The notes under the pieces are model-generated. The model had not been told where the DNA came from. It searched no databases and saw nothing but the letters and a program-made list of their open reading frames with translations. Both the position numbers and the translations under genes were made by a program. Shown here in pieces: positions 53,603-62,795 of a stretch of DNA of 64,000 bases (position 1 is the stretch's first letter; each line of letters starts with the position of its first letter). The DNA comes from Kitasatospora acidiphila (GTDB lineage: Bacteria > Actinomycetota > Actinomycetes > Streptomycetales > Streptomycetaceae): assembly GCF_006636205.1 (NCBI RefSeq), contig NZ_VIGB01000003.1:930001-994000 (forward strand), written 5' to 3'.

Positions 53603-53741
53603 CACTGCCTCCACTGCTGCCACCGCCCTATCGCCGGTGATCACGCCCTGACCTGCGTGATGGGAGAAGGCGCCGCGAGTCGATGTCACTATGATCACAA
53701 CTGCTGGCCGCTGCCTCTGCCTCCGTTCCTCTCGCACGGGT

Positions 53742-55469
53742 TCATGGCTCGCCATCACCCTCACCCTCACCCGCGCCCCGCGCCGTGTCGACCACCGCAT
53801 CCGCCCCGGCACCACGCGGCGCATCCGTCCACCCACCGCGCCATGCCACATGCCCGTCCGGCCGCACCAGGACCAGCGGCGCGCGGTAGCAGCCGGCCAC
53901 CGCGGCGTCCCGGCAGACCGTGACCGCCAGCGGGACACGGCGCGCGCGGCACGCCCGCTCCAGCGGCCCCGGGTCGGCGGCCTGCGGATCGAAGGCCAGC
54001 AGCCGGAAGCCGGGGCCGAAGAGGTCCAGGGTGGAGCGGCCCGGAGCGAGCCAGGCGTGCGGAGCGCGCGATCCGGGGCGGCTGTTGGGGCGGTCCACCG
54101 GCTCGTCGGCAAGGGCAGCGGCGCCGCCCACCAACTCCTCCTCCGGCAGCACGATCTGCGAGGCATAGCGGTAGCCCATGTGGATCATGGGCGCGTCGAA
54201 CTCCCGCCGGGCTCCTTCTGCTTCCAATCGTGCGGCCAGGTCGGCGCGGACGGCGGCACCGACCGGGCCGTCCTCGTACAGCTCGGCGGGCAAGGTCCGG
54301 TCGATGGTGCGCCGCAGGTTGCGGTGTGCCTCGTCCAGCGCTTCGAGGGCCACCGGGCGGCGTTCGGCCTGATAGCTGTCGAGTAGCGCCGGGCCTGCCC
54401 AGCCGGCGAGTTCGGCGGCGAGCTTCCAGCCCAGGTTGGCGGCGGCGGCGATGCCGGCGTTCGCGCCGAAGCCGCCGGAGGGCGAGAGGGTGTGCGCCGC
54501 GTCGCCGAGCAGGAAGACACGGCCGCTGCGGAACTCGGTGGCCAACCGGTGGGTCAGCCGCCAGTACTGATCGGAGAGCACGCGCAGCGGGGTCGGCACC
54601 GCGATGGCGCGACGGAGCAGGGCCATCGCCGGTTGCGCGGCCTCGGGTGTCCCGCCGCACCGGATGGAGAGCCGGAACATCCCCTGGCCGTCCACCGCAC
54701 GCAACGGGAACCTGAGGGCGTCGGAGAGCAGCAGGTAGTAGAAGAGGGCGTGCCGCTCACCGAGTCGGGCGCGCAGCTCGGGGGCCTCGAAGAGGATGTT
54801 GCGCAGCACCTGGGTGGGGTACCTGGCGGGTGCGGTGATGCCGATCGCGGCGCGCACCGCGGAGTCGGCGCCGTCGGCGGCCACCAGGTAGCGGGCCTGG
54901 ATCGTCGCGGTGGCGTGGCGGGCGCGGTCGTTGACCTTCGCGGTGACCGAGTCGTTCGCCTGTTGGAGGCCTTCCAGGCGGTGGCGCAGCAGGAGCGGCC
55001 CGCCGGGATGGTGGCCGAGGGCGTCGGCGAGCAGCGGGGTGAGCCAGTGCTGGGGGCAGATGGCCTCGGGTTCGGGGGTGTGGCGGAACGGGGCCCTGGT
55101 GGCTGTGGTGCCGACCCGCAACCGGTGGACCTCATGGCCGCCGACTCGGGTGACCCATGCGGTGTCGAGGCTGTGGTCCGTGGGCCAGCCGGCCTCGCGG
55201 ATCCGGTCGGCCAGGCCCCAGCGGCGGAAATGCTCCATGGCACGCGGGCCGACGGCGCTCACCTTGGGGTGCGGGACGGTGCCGTCACCCGCGTCGATCA
55301 GCACGAAGTCGACGCCTTGGAAACGCAGTTCGAGGGCGAGCGCCAGCCCGACCGGTCCGGCGCCGACGATCAGCACCTCGGTTTCGGATGGCAGGCTCTG
55401 TTGGGCGTCCCTCATGCTCTGGTGGGCGTCCCTCATGCTCCGAGGGGCCTCCGTCGAGCTCTCCGTCAT
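53742..55469 (-). CDS. rebC: RebC/StaC-like FAD monooxygenase of indolocarbazole pathways
   Basis: 575 residues. FAD site LIVGAGPVGLALAL (33-46). The RebC-specific stretches THPRVG/HPKVSAVGPRAMEHFRRWG (67-85), PEAICPQHWLTPLLADALG (134-152) and GRVFLLGDAAHTLSPSGGFG match the family closely. In RebC/StaC the enzyme decarboxylates and oxidises the chromopyrrolic-acid-derived product to the indolocarbazole. Q262 in DGQG occupies the place of Arg239 of RebC. Starts 4 bp inside the RebD-like stop (coupled ATGA). N-terminal 30 residues are an extra repeat (SMRDAHQSMRDAQQS). Confidence 0.85.
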   Translation of the reverse strand: MTESSTEAPRSMRDAHQSMRDAQQSLPSETEVLIVGAGPVGLALALELRFQGVDFVLIDAGDGTVPHPKVSAVGPRAMEHFRRWGLADRIREAGWPTDHSLDTAWVTRVGGHEVHRLRVGTTATRAPFRHTPEPEAICPQHWLTPLLADALGHHPGGPLLLRHRLEGLQQANDSVTAKVNDRARHATATIQARYLVAADGADSAVRAAIGITAPARYPTQVLRNILFEAPELRARLGERHALFYYLLLSDALRFPLRAVDGQGMFRLSIRCGGTPEAAQPAMALLRRAIAVPTPLRVLSDQYWRLTHRLATEFRSGRVFLLGDAAHTLSPSGGFGANAGIAAAANLGWKLAAELAGWAGPALLDSYQAERRPVALEALDEAHRNLRRTIDRTLPAELYEDGPVGAAVRADLAARLEAEGARREFDAPMIHMGYRYASQIVLPEEELVGGAAALADEPVDRPNSRPGSRAPHAWLAPGRSTLDLFGPGFRLLAFDPQAADPGPLERACRARRVPLAVTVCRDAAVAGCYRAPLVLVRPDGHVAWRGGWTDAPRGAGADAVVDTARGAGEGEGDGEP

Positions 55470-58400
55470 GAGCCGCCTCCGAAGAGTCCGTCCAGGTAGT
55501 CCAAGGTCCCGCCGACGTGCTCCGGTATGAGCTCGCAGTCGCGCACCGCCTGTCGCAACCGGCGGGTGCGGCGGCGCAGCAGCTCCCGGGCTCGGAGCGG
55601 GTCGGGCACTGGGGTAGGGGCCCGGGTGAGCGCGAACGGCGGACCGGCGGTGCGCCCGGGCACACCGGACGGGATGGTGGCCAGCAACTCGGCCAGGGGG
55701 CGGAGCACGCCGTTCATCACATCGATGGCGGCGTTCATCAGCGCCGAGCGGCGCAGGCTGGGCGTGCTCGCCTCGCCGAAGTGCTGGACCATCAACTGCG
55801 CTGTCAGAGCGTAGGACTCGTCGCAGAGCCGGGCCAGCTCACGAGCCGTCGGGTCGGTGATCTGCTGCTGGTTTCCGTTGGCGGTGTGCCTGGTCGGGTT
55901 GCGCAGCACGGGGTAGCCGAGGGCGGGGACCAGGTGACCGCTCGGGTCGGGGTCGAGGGGGCCGAGGCTGTCGAGCAGGACCGCGATCCTCCGGAAGGAG
56001 TCGTAGTGCGATTCCTCTCCCGACCCTCCCGACCCTCCCGATCCTTGCTGCTCCGGGGCTGACTCCTGCCCCTCGCCCTGTTCGGTGACGAAGTCGATGG
56101 CGAACAGGGCGCTGGAGAGGTCGTCGACTTGGAGCTGGTAGTCGGGATGGGTCGAGTTGACGGCCTGCCGGAGGAAGACGTGGTGTTCGCCGCCGGCTCG
56201 CCGGGTGCCCTTCTCGAACAGCTCCGGCTGGTGGCGCAGCCCCTCGCGAATGGCGGCGTAGAGACCGCTGAGCGTGTCGGAGCGGGCCGGCCCGGTGGCG
56301 GTGCGGCTGCCGTAACACGGTTCGGGAAAGGTGCGGTCGGGCTGTTCGAGGGTGATGAAGCGCTGGACGCTGCCCGGGGTGAGGCCTTCCAGCGCGAGGT
56401 CGAGCGGGATCCGCGACTGGCGGTTGACGGTGCCGAAGTCGATGGCGGGGAACCGGAACGGCTCACCGATCGCGGTCAGCACGTTGTTGACGACCAGGAA
56501 GTGGGTCATCTCCTCGCGGGCGACTCGCAGCAGGGTGCTGCGGATGCCGTGGTCGAGCGTTTCGCCGCCGTCGCCGCTGATCAGCCGCAGCCGCTCCGCA
56601 CTCCAGGCACCGTGCCGCTGGTAGGCCAGGCCGGCGCCGTGCGTGGGCAGGGAGTAGGCGGCGTACAAGTACTGCAGGGTGACGGCCAGTTCGAGGGTGA
56701 CGGCCTCGTGCAGGGCGGCGACCAGCTGGGCGCGGGTGGTCAGGTGGGTCGGGGCCCGTCGCCGGGCGGAGTCGAAGGTGAGCAGGGCGGGTGGGGCCTG
56801 CTGCTTGCGCAGGTAGGCGAGCAGCAGGCGGGCCTTGGGCTCGGTGAGGTCGCGGGTGGGCGGCATGTAGTAGGTGCGGGTCTTGTTGCGCGGGTCGCAC
56901 ATCTGCCAGACCAGCCGGGCGTAGGTTTCCACTCGGGCCCGGTCGGCCAGGCTGAAGACCTCTTCCTTCATGAAGCTGGAGGTCAGCTCGTAGAAGGCGA
57001 AGACCTCGCGGTAGAGGAGGTCGAAGGTCAGCTGCTCGGGCGGCAGTTCGGCGAGCCGCCAGTCATCGGGCAGGACCCGCACGGCGGCATGGCCGACGCC
57101 GGACCAGTAGCCGTGGATGTCGGCGTCGTCGTAGCGCTCCGCGGCGCTCGCTGCCAGGCCGGCCGCGCTGCGGTCGGCCGGGGCGAGCGGGTCGGACGGG
57201 CCGGGAGCGTCGGGCGGGGCGAACAGCAGGCGGGCGCAGCCCGCTTGGGCGCCGCGCACCGTGAATCGGGCCAGGCCGTCGGAGTCGGTGTCCAGGCTGC
57301 ACGACTCGCCCCAGTCACCCCGGTCGGCCCGGTCCACCGGTTCGGGGCCGCCGGACCGCAGGCGCACCACCGGCTCGGCGGCACCCTCGTCCAGGGGGCG
57401 CGCCCTCGGGTTCGGGTACTGCTCGACTCGGATGCCCTGGACGGCGGTTGGGCGACCGCGAACCAGGGAGCGGATGGTGACCTCGGTGTCGTACTCGGCG
57501 TCTCCCGGGTGGCGGGGGTGTTCCATGATCAACCCGGCCTGGTCGCTCTGGATGTTCACCTCCTGCTCGTGCAGGGCCGGCAGCCGGGTGCCATCGGGGG
57601 CGACCCAGTCCAGTCGCAGCGGTTCCACCGGGTCGGCCGGGCCGGGCGCGCCAGCCGGGCCGGGCGCGCGGGGAACGGTGAGCACGGTGCGTGGCAGCGG
57701 GTCGGGCAGCTCCGCGATCAGCTGGTCGGTGCCGGCGGTGCGCAGCTCCCAGTGGCCGCGGCCCGCTCGACCGCCGCCGGGTGCCGCGATCAGGTTGACG
57801 CCGACCTGCTGGTCGTCGACGGCGACGCAGAGCTGCCGCGGTGCGGCGGGCGTCAGCGGCTGCGGCTCGGGCCCAGGCCCGGGGCGGGCGGTCAGCAGGC
57901 GCCCGGCGGGGCAGCTGCGCAGCTCGCCGCTGTGCCAGGGGGCGATGGTGCCGTCCAGCTGCCAGCCGAGGGGCCGCCCGGTGGGCAGCGGGGTGGGCGG
58001 CAGATTGAGTGCGAACTGCACCACCAGGCCGGCCGCCGCGCCGCTCTCGGTGAGCTCACGCAGCCGGGCCACGGTCGGCGAGGGCTCGTCGGACGGCCAG
58101 CTCAGCGCCCCGGCCGGCACGGTGAACTGGTGGACGCTGCGCAACGGCAGCCGTGGCACGGCCGACCGACCGGGTGGGAAGACCTGCCAGCGGGGTGGCT
58201 GCCAGCCCGTCACCTCGCCGCTGCACAGATAGCCGACGTCATGGGAGCGGCCGAGCCGCCCGAAGCAGAAGTGGCCCACCATCAGGGTGGTGGTCCAGGA
58301 GGAGGCCGGATCGATGTCGAAGACCCGGGCCCGGTTGGCGGTGGTGGCGAAGTACTCGTTGTAGTGGCCCCACATGTCGACGCTGCGGCCGATCACCGGG

Positions 58401-58675
58401 TCGGGCTCGGGCGGCTGCGGGTCGACACCGGTGACGGTGGCATCGACGGTGAAGTGGCCGTTGCCGCCGAAGTGGGCGCCCGGGGCGGTGCGCAGCTCCA
58501 ACTGGTCGAGCTGCTGGTGGTATTCGTGGGCCGGGCGGTCGGCCGGAAACGGCTGGCCGGCCGGGGTGAGCGCGGCGTTTCGCGCCAGATCCAGCAGGCC
58601 GGTGCGCAGACCGGTGGGCAGCTGGGTGGTGGCCGTCCCGGAGAAGTGCAGCCGTGGCAGGTCGAAGACGCTCAT
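55466..58675 (-). CDS. rebD: RebD/StaD/VioB-like chromopyrrolic acid synthase
   Basis: 1,069 residues from the ATG complementary to 58673-58675 (MSVFDLPRLHFSG). The same order of segments as VioB/RebD: WGHYNEYFATTANRARV, YELTSSFMKEEVFSLADRARVETYARLVWQMCDPRNKTRTYYMP, LELAVTLQYLYAAYSLP, REEMTHFLVVNNVL (ferritin-like iron site) and SRRSALMNAAIDVMNGVLRPL, ending IPSGVPGRTAGPP. It couples two indole-3-pyruvate imines to chromopyrrolic acid. Its start overlaps the RebO-like stop and its stop overlaps the RebC-like start by 4 bp each. Confidence 0.88.
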   Translation of the reverse strand: MSVFDLPRLHFSGTATTQLPTGLRTGLLDLARNAALTPAGQPFPADRPAHEYHQQLDQLELRTAPGAHFGGNGHFTVDATVTGVDPQPPEPDPVIGRSVDMWGHYNEYFATTANRARVFDIDPASSWTTTLMVGHFCFGRLGRSHDVGYLCSGEVTGWQPPRWQVFPPGRSAVPRLPLRSVHQFTVPAGALSWPSDEPSPTVARLRELTESGAAAGLVVQFALNLPPTPLPTGRPLGWQLDGTIAPWHSGELRSCPAGRLLTARPGPGPEPQPLTPAAPRQLCVAVDDQQVGVNLIAAPGGGRAGRGHWELRTAGTDQLIAELPDPLPRTVLTVPRAPGPAGAPGPADPVEPLRLDWVAPDGTRLPALHEQEVNIQSDQAGLIMEHPRHPGDAEYDTEVTIRSLVRGRPTAVQGIRVEQYPNPRARPLDEGAAEPVVRLRSGGPEPVDRADRGDWGESCSLDTDSDGLARFTVRGAQAGCARLLFAPPDAPGPSDPLAPADRSAAGLAASAAERYDDADIHGYWSGVGHAAVRVLPDDWRLAELPPEQLTFDLLYREVFAFYELTSSFMKEEVFSLADRARVETYARLVWQMCDPRNKTRTYYMPPTRDLTEPKARLLLAYLRKQQAPPALLTFDSARRRAPTHLTTRAQLVAALHEAVTLELAVTLQYLYAAYSLPTHGAGLAYQRHGAWSAERLRLISGDGGETLDHGIRSTLLRVAREEMTHFLVVNNVLTAIGEPFRFPAIDFGTVNRQSRIPLDLALEGLTPGSVQRFITLEQPDRTFPEPCYGSRTATGPARSDTLSGLYAAIREGLRHQPELFEKGTRRAGGEHHVFLRQAVNSTHPDYQLQVDDLSSALFAIDFVTEQGEGQESAPEQQGSGGSGGSGEESHYDSFRRIAVLLDSLGPLDPDPSGHLVPALGYPVLRNPTRHTANGNQQQITDPTARELARLCDESYALTAQLMVQHFGEASTPSLRRSALMNAAIDVMNGVLRPLAELLATIPSGVPGRTAGPPFALTRAPTPVPDPLRARELLRRRTRRLRQAVRDCELIPEHVGGTLDYLDGLFGGGS

Positions 58676-60135
58676 GCGCCCACCTCGCAGGGCTCGTCGG
58701 CTTCGAGTGCCGAGGCCGGATAGCGGTGGATCTGGCGCACCGCCTGCTGGGCGGACTCCACGGCGCCCTCGATCCAGGCGGGATAGCTGGAGCAGTGCTC
58801 GCCGGCGAAGAACAGCCGGCCCTGTGGCCGGGCCATCCGGTCGCGCTCCTCGTCGCAGGCGACGGCGTCCTTGCCCCAGCGCACGGCGGCGGCCCCTTGG
58901 GTGGAGGGCTCGCTGCCCCAGACCTGGTCGGCCACGGCCAGCACCATGCCGGGGCGCCGCAGTTCGGGGTGGACGGCGCCGAGTTCCTCCAGCACGGCCG
59001 CGATCCGGGTGGGTCGGCTGAGCGAGCCGAGCTGGTCGGCGTCCCGGCCGATGGTGTAGCTGGCCAGCAGGGCGGCGCCCAGCCGCGGGTCGCCCTCGAC
59101 GGGTGGGTAGTAGGTCTGGCGGATCAGCCCGCCGGTGAAGGAGCCGCCGCCTCGGATGCCGTCGCACTCCCAGAACGGCTCCCGGCAGTGCAGCGCGACC
59201 TTGGTGGCGTTCCAGTAGCGCTGGCTGCCGATGGCGGCCATCTTCTCGTCGTCCAGCCCGTGCAGCTCCAGGCCGCGCAGCACCGAGAACGGGATGGTGC
59301 AGAGCACGAAGTCGCAAGCACGGGTCCGAGTGCCGAAGCCGTGCCGGATGCGCAGCCGGACCTGACGGCTGCCGACCTCCAGGCCGGTCACCTCGTTGCC
59401 GCAGTGCACCGGGCCGCGGATCCGCTTGCGCAGCCGGTGCACCAGTTGGTCGAGGCCGCCGCGGAGCCGTAGCAGGGTGGAGCCGGTCTCGTTGACGATG
59501 TCGTCGACGAAGCGGTAGAGCCGCCCGCGGCAGCCGGCCCTGATCTGCGGATGGTCGGCGAACAGGGCGCGCAGGTCGATCAGTTCGGCGCTGCCGGAGG
59601 TGCCGGTGTAGCGGCTCAGGTCGATCCCGGCGACCAGGCCCATCAGCTCGGCGTCCAGTCCGTGGCTGACCGCGTCGCGGAAGTCGCCGGGGGCGAGCGC
59701 GTTGACCCGGACCGCCATCCAGGCGCCGAAGAGCAGCATCTCCGGGCTGTAGCAGGAGAGTTCGGCGGCAGGCAGCCGGCTGCTCAGCTCCTCGACCAGG
59801 GTGGCGGAGGCCTCGCGGATCCGCTGGTGGCCCTGGCTGGTGTGGACGTAGGCCGCCTCGTCCTGGAAGAGCGTGGTGAACTCCTGCAGTTGGTCGGCGA
59901 GCCCGAGGGTGCGCAGGTAGCCCATGGTGCGCTCGTGGGCGGCGGGTATCCGCATCGCGCCCAGCTCGACCAGCGGACCGGGGCGACCGGGCAGGAAGCG
60001 GTGGGTGCGTATCCGGCCGCCGATCTCCGGGTGGCCCTCCAACACGTCGACCTGGTGGCCGAGCCGCTCCAGCTCGTAGGCCGCCACCAGGCCGGCGACA
60101 CCGGCTCCGATGATCGTGACGCGCTTCGCCGCCAT
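58672..60135 (-). CDS. rebO: RebO/StaO-like L-tryptophan oxidase (flavin amine oxidase family)
   Basis: 487 residues, SD AAGGGGAT. FAD motif VTIIGAGVAGLVAAYELERLGHQVDVLE, then GGRIRTHRF and the amine-oxidase C-terminal motif GRLFFAGEHCSSYPAWIEGAVESAQQAVRQI. In rebeccamycin/staurosporine biosynthesis this enzyme oxidises L-Trp (or chloro-Trp) to the indole-3-pyruvate imine used by RebD/StaD. First gene of the coupled minus-strand operon; its promoter must lie in 60136-60414. Confidence 0.85.
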   Translation of the reverse strand: MAAKRVTIIGAGVAGLVAAYELERLGHQVDVLEGHPEIGGRIRTHRFLPGRPGPLVELGAMRIPAAHERTMGYLRTLGLADQLQEFTTLFQDEAAYVHTSQGHQRIREASATLVEELSSRLPAAELSCYSPEMLLFGAWMAVRVNALAPGDFRDAVSHGLDAELMGLVAGIDLSRYTGTSGSAELIDLRALFADHPQIRAGCRGRLYRFVDDIVNETGSTLLRLRGGLDQLVHRLRKRIRGPVHCGNEVTGLEVGSRQVRLRIRHGFGTRTRACDFVLCTIPFSVLRGLELHGLDDEKMAAIGSQRYWNATKVALHCREPFWECDGIRGGGSFTGGLIRQTYYPPVEGDPRLGAALLASYTIGRDADQLGSLSRPTRIAAVLEELGAVHPELRRPGMVLAVADQVWGSEPSTQGAAAVRWGKDAVACDEERDRMARPQGRLFFAGEHCSSYPAWIEGAVESAQQAVRQIHRYPASALEADEPCEVGA

Positions 60136-60414
60136 GCCATCCCCTTCGGTCGGGCGACCGGCTGGTGCTGGTCGTCGGTCGGTGGCTGGTTCCCCGACTA
60201 TCTATCAATTGTCCGAAAGGTCACCCTTCGTCCACATCCCCAGACCTGACGGGTTATCAGCGACCGAGCCACACGGTCACCACCCGTTCACGCCAACTGA
60301 CCGCCGATCACCCCGCATGATCGAACGGTTTGCCATGGCACGCACCCGAACGACCCATTGCCACAGCCATGCTGGAGAGCGACCACACGCGCGCCTGAGA
60401 AGGAGGGATCAGCG

Positions 60415-61497
60415 ATGGCACGAACGACACCGCAGCCGCAGTCCGCACCGCCCACTGCCCACGGCCCGATGCCCCAGGCGCTGGAAAGCGCGGTCTACGG
60501 GCTGTTCGCCACCTGTGCACTGGATCTCGCCGTGCGGCACGGCGTCTTCCGCGAGCTGACCGAGCACGGGCCTAGCCGCTCGGCAGAGTTGGCCACCGCG
60601 CTCGGGGTGGACCAGGACACCCTCGGGCGGCTGCTCACCCTGCTCCGCTCCCTGGAGGTGCTGGCCGCCGACGGCGAGGGCCGCTACACCGTGCCCGATC
60701 AGGCCCGCCCCTACCTGGACGGCAGTGACGCGCGGTATCTCGGCGGCTTCGTCCACCACCTGGTCGACAGCACGTTCGGCCGGCTGCGGCACCTGGAGAG
60801 CTGCCTCACCCGGGGCAAGGCCGCGGCCGACGCCACCCGGCCCGAGCCCTTCGCCGAGATCTACCGGGACGAGGAGGCCACCGATCGCTTCCTGGACGCC
60901 ATGTGGCAGCTCAGCTTCGACGTGTCCGGGGAGCTGGTGGAGGCGGCCGGCTTGGATCAGGTCCACCACCTGGTGGATGTCGGCGGTGCCGGCGGACCGT
61001 TCTCGGTGGCGGCGCTGCTGCGCCGTCCCGGGCTCCGCGCCACCGTGTTCGATCTGCCGCAGGTGGCACCACGGCTGCAGCAGGCCCGGCAGCGGTACCG
61101 GCTCGGCGCCCGGCTCGCCTTCATCCCCGGGGACTTCCACCGGGACGAACTGCCGCGCGGGGATTGCCTGGCGTTCGGCTACATCCTCTCCGACTGGACC
61201 GACGACACCTGCCTGGAGCTGCTGCGCAAGGCGCATCGCGCGCTGGCACCGGGCGGCCTGGTGCTGGTCATGGAGCGGCTCTTCGACGAGGACGGCTACC
61301 GTCCGCTGGCGACCGCCGCGATGAACCTGTCGATGCAGGCGGAGACCCAGGGGCGCCATCGCACTGCGGCGGAGTATCTCGCCCTGCTGCGGAGGGCCGG
61401 GTTCGCCGGCTGCGAGGTGCGCCGTTCCGGCCGGGAGAAGCACTTGGTGATCGGGCGGCGTGCCGACAACGCCCATCCGCCCGGACGGTGGTGGTGA
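60415..61497 (+). CDS. O-methyltransferase (hydroxyneurosporene/isoflavone type)
   Basis: 360 residues with SD AGGAGGG. The N-terminal dimerisation domain (25-110: ALESAVYGLFATCALDLAVRHGVFREL, LGVDQDTLGRLLTLLRSLEVL) and a C-terminal SAM domain with LVDVGGAGGPFSVAALL and GDFHRDELPRGDCLAFGYILSDWTDDTCLELLRKAHRAL match class I small-molecule O-methyltransferases. Divergent from RebO, coupled to the dioxygenase-like gene (3 bp spacer). It could methylate a carboxylate or hydroxyl of the dimeric tryptophan product. Confidence 0.85.
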   Translation: MARTTPQPQSAPPTAHGPMPQALESAVYGLFATCALDLAVRHGVFRELTEHGPSRSAELATALGVDQDTLGRLLTLLRSLEVLAADGEGRYTVPDQARPYLDGSDARYLGGFVHHLVDSTFGRLRHLESCLTRGKAAADATRPEPFAEIYRDEEATDRFLDAMWQLSFDVSGELVEAAGLDQVHHLVDVGGAGGPFSVAALLRRPGLRATVFDLPQVAPRLQQARQRYRLGARLAFIPGDFHRDELPRGDCLAFGYILSDWTDDTCLELLRKAHRALAPGGLVLVMERLFDEDGYRPLATAAMNLSMQAETQGRHRTAAEYLALLRRAGFAGCEVRRSGREKHLVIGRRADNAHPPGRWW

Positions 61498-61500
61498 GCC

Positions 61501-62664
61501 ATGACCGAATGCCCGGAGCCTTCGGCCGGTCCGGCACTCCCCGGCCGGAGCGAGGAAATACTGCGCATGCAGAGCTCGTTCGGGCGGGCCGCACTGAGCG
61601 CGGCTCAGCGGGAGCAGCTCGCCGACTACTACGAGGAGGCCTGCCGGCCACACGGCGAGAAGTCGGCCGCGTCCCGGGAGGAGCGCCAAGTGGTCGCGCT
61701 GCTCACTCGTCCGTTCAGCCGGCAGCCGGACATCCCCGAGTACTACCGCTACACCAGCCTGCATGTCTACGACTGGTTCCTGACGCTCTATCACCGCGAG
61801 CCGGTGGCGGCCGGGATCACTGCCCTCCGGGCCACCCTGCTCGACTTGGCGGAGCGGGAGCGGACTCCGCTGCCGCCGCAGCCCGGGTACGGCCCCGCCG
61901 AGGCTACGGAACGCCGCGCCAGGTTGGCCGGCCTGATCGAGACGCTCGACGGCCTGCTCACCGCTCCCTGGGGGCAGTCCGACGAGCGGCTCGGCCGACG
62001 GCTCCAGGTGCTGGTCCAGTGCACCGGCCTGCCGCAGTCGTCGATCCACCACGAGCACCTGTTCCTTCGTTCGGTGCACGCCTGCGAGCTCGCGTTCTTC
62101 CTCACCCGTTGGAGTGCTTGTCAGGCGATAGCGGCCATCTGCGCGGGCGACCGGAAGTCGGCGGTGCAGCACACCCTGCGTACCGCCGGCTGCGCGGATC
62201 TGTTCAGCGGTGTGCTCCATGTGCTGCGCACGCTCTCGCCGGAGCAGTTCATGAGCTTCCGGGCGGCGACCGGTGCGGCCAGCGCCGTGCAGTCGCTCAA
62301 CTACCATCTGGCCGAGCTGGCGGTCTACGGGTTCGACCCGCGCAAGGCCGAGATCTTCCTGCGGCTGCGCCATCTGCAGCGGCTCAACCAGTCGCCCTAC
62401 CGGGACTTCTGGCCGCTGCGGGCCGCCGTGCGGACCGTTCGCGACCCGGATCTCAGTGCGGCGCTCAGCATGGTGGAGCGCTCGCTGCGCTCCTGGCGGG
62501 GTCGGCATTACGGCTTCGGCCGCATCTATCTGCCACAGGACATCAAGGGCTCCGGCGGCACCGAGGGCGCCGGCTATCTCAAACGCATCGTCGACAAGGA
62601 GATCTGCGCCACCGGCCCACCCGGCCCGGTGCCCGAGGCCATGTTCCGCTTCGGGCTCTCCTGA
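61501..62664 (+). CDS. Tryptophan 2,3-dioxygenase-like haem protein
   Basis: 387 residues. Segments match the TDO/IDO superfamily in order: HHEHLFLRSVHACELAFF (about 183-200) like the QETLFIxxHQxxELxF substrate helix, LSPEQFMSFRAATGAASAVQSLNYHL (246-270) like the LxPxxFxxFRxxLxxxSGFQS helix, and SWRGRHYGFG with KGSGGTEGAGYL (331-360), like the haem-ligating WRxxH and GTGGSxG motifs. Haem ligand predicted His336. Not a component of the characterised indolocarbazole clusters I know. It starts 3 bp after the methyltransferase stop, so it is part of the same operon. Confidence 0.75.
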   Translation: MTECPEPSAGPALPGRSEEILRMQSSFGRAALSAAQREQLADYYEEACRPHGEKSAASREERQVVALLTRPFSRQPDIPEYYRYTSLHVYDWFLTLYHREPVAAGITALRATLLDLAERERTPLPPQPGYGPAEATERRARLAGLIETLDGLLTAPWGQSDERLGRRLQVLVQCTGLPQSSIHHEHLFLRSVHACELAFFLTRWSACQAIAAICAGDRKSAVQHTLRTAGCADLFSGVLHVLRTLSPEQFMSFRAATGAASAVQSLNYHLAELAVYGFDPRKAEIFLRLRHLQRLNQSPYRDFWPLRAAVRTVRDPDLSAALSMVERSLRSWRGRHYGFGRIYLPQDIKGSGGTEGAGYLKRIVDKEICATGPPGPVPEAMFRFGLS

Positions 62665-62795
62665 GCCACCGTGATATCGAGAGCGGCATAAGGTCATACC
62701 TGACTTGTCGTCAACTTCTCTGTGTCACAAGGGAATCAGCTTACTCCAGTCATATCGTCACACCACTTGTGCATATCCATCGAAAGGACTCCCCC

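Noticed and set aside
56129..58723. 864-codon plus-strand frame opposite the RebD-like gene
   Set aside because: No recognisable motif, Gly/Arg/Val-rich shadow of a gene with full VioB/RebD-family sequence.
60903..62700. Long plus-strand frame overlapping methyltransferase and dioxygenase-like genes
   Set aside because: Arg/Ala-rich shadow in another frame; only its 3' end (from 62796) is the real HbpS-like gene.
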